From the NCBI GenBank assembly GCA_039989895.1, contig JBDXGY010000001.1, positions 96,001-160,000 on the forward strand: a stretch of 64,000 nt of DNA, written 5' to 3'. The position numbers and the translations under genes were made by a program. Below are positions 63,753-64,000 of the stretch, piece by piece. The stretch comes from Hyphomicrobiales bacterium. GTDB taxonomy: Bacteria; Pseudomonadota; Alphaproteobacteria; Rhizobiales; JACESI01. The notes below the pieces were generated by a model. It had not been told where the DNA came from. It made no database searches and saw nothing but the letters and a program-made list of their open reading frames with translations. The first letter of the stretch is position 1; every line of letters starts with the position of its first letter.

Positions 63753-64000
63753 TATGGTCCTCCCCCCAATTGATGTGCTCTTGTGACTCAACAAATACTT
63801 ATTCTTATCTGTTTAAGCTTCCGGAAAATTTATTTTCTCGCTCATAGATTATGAGCACACTCAATACGCTTCGGATTGTAGCGAAAGAACTATTCAATGC
63901 AAATGCTTAGCTCTAGCAGCCATCCACTTAAGGCCAATTTCACAGCGATTTTACACTCGTTTAATGATGCGTATTATGGAAAGATAGATATGCTCTATGA

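Noticed and set aside
63753..64000. Start of a new plus-strand gene near 63990
   Set aside because: An ATG with GGAAAG upstream is present, but only ten bases remain in the window. The rest of the region shows no gene or clear structure.
1..64000. tRNA genes, rRNA genes, CRISPR arrays, phage or insertion-sequence genes
   Set aside because: I looked for T-loop motifs, regularly spaced repeats, transposase and integrase signatures and found none convincing. Short tRNA-like stems could still be missed without a covariance search.

Overview
The window comes from an alphaproteobacterium, most probably a motile member of the Hyphomicrobiales (Rhizobiales). The evidence is a full CtrA protein next to fliI/fliJ, a ChpT phosphotransferase, a DUF1134 (EipA-type) envelope protein, a serC-leader-like RNA upstream of serC-serA, and the order ybgC-tolQRAB-pal-cpoB-tilS-ftsH-glmM. 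The sequence looks less GC-rich than most rhizobia, which would fit a marine lineage, but the species cannot be named. The region is dense chromosomal core sequence. I saw no tRNA, rRNA, CRISPR array, insertion sequence or prophage.

Layout. 1-3.3 kb: a truncated M3 metallopeptidase, a GNAT acetyltransferase and a PqiA-domain membrane protein. 3.4-12.8 kb: a motility and cell-cycle block with fliJ-fliI, divergent ctrA, and on the minus strand chpT, cheA (hybrid), cheW, cheY, cheB and cheR. ChpT passes phosphate to CtrA in the CckA-ChpT-CtrA relay, and CtrA classically controls flagellar genes, so the block is functionally coherent. 12.9-22.3 kb: a YHS protein, EipA, a coiled-coil membrane protein, a small membrane protein, rluD, a DMT exporter, purA, a large repeat-bearing membrane protein and rpoH. 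22.5-25.4 kb: serC-serA behind a probable serC-leader RNA. 25.6-26.4 kb: an outer-membrane beta-barrel protein.

26.7-38.0 kb: a minus-strand envelope block in the order ybgC-tolQ-tolR-tolA-tolB-pal-cpoB-tilS-ftsH-glmM, broken into units by intrinsic terminators. 38.1-45.5 kb: genes lying between ybgC and ruvB, namely a cytochrome c with a PQQ-type sugar dehydrogenase (minus strand), a TPP riboswitch driving thiO-thiS-thiG-thiE-phrB, and an FMN L-lactate dehydrogenase. 45.5-48.2 kb: ruvC-ruvA-(membrane protein)-ruvB, with every junction overlapping by four bases.

48.3-64 kb: accessory metabolism and transport. It holds two SLC13 permeases with RCK_C domains, a secreted metallo-hydrolase, yebC, a 46-residue small protein beneath a 12-bp perfect dyad, a second DMT transporter preceded by two abutting hairpins, a DegT-type aminotransferase coupled to RidA, a DUF938 methyltransferase, an SGNH hydrolase, a cobalt-type nitrile hydratase operon (alpha, beta, accessory) running into malonyl-CoA decarboxylase, gamma-glutamyltransferase and a MOSC protein.

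No wholly new multi-gene system is evident. The most unusual items are the nitrile hydratase/malonyl-CoA decarboxylase operon with a histidine-rich alpha subunit, the unknown membrane gene inside ruvCAB, the photolyase placed under thiamine control, the small-protein locus with its strong dyad, and the 24-bp tandem repeat in the protein after purA. Functions rest on motif and family recognition by eye; no database search was run.
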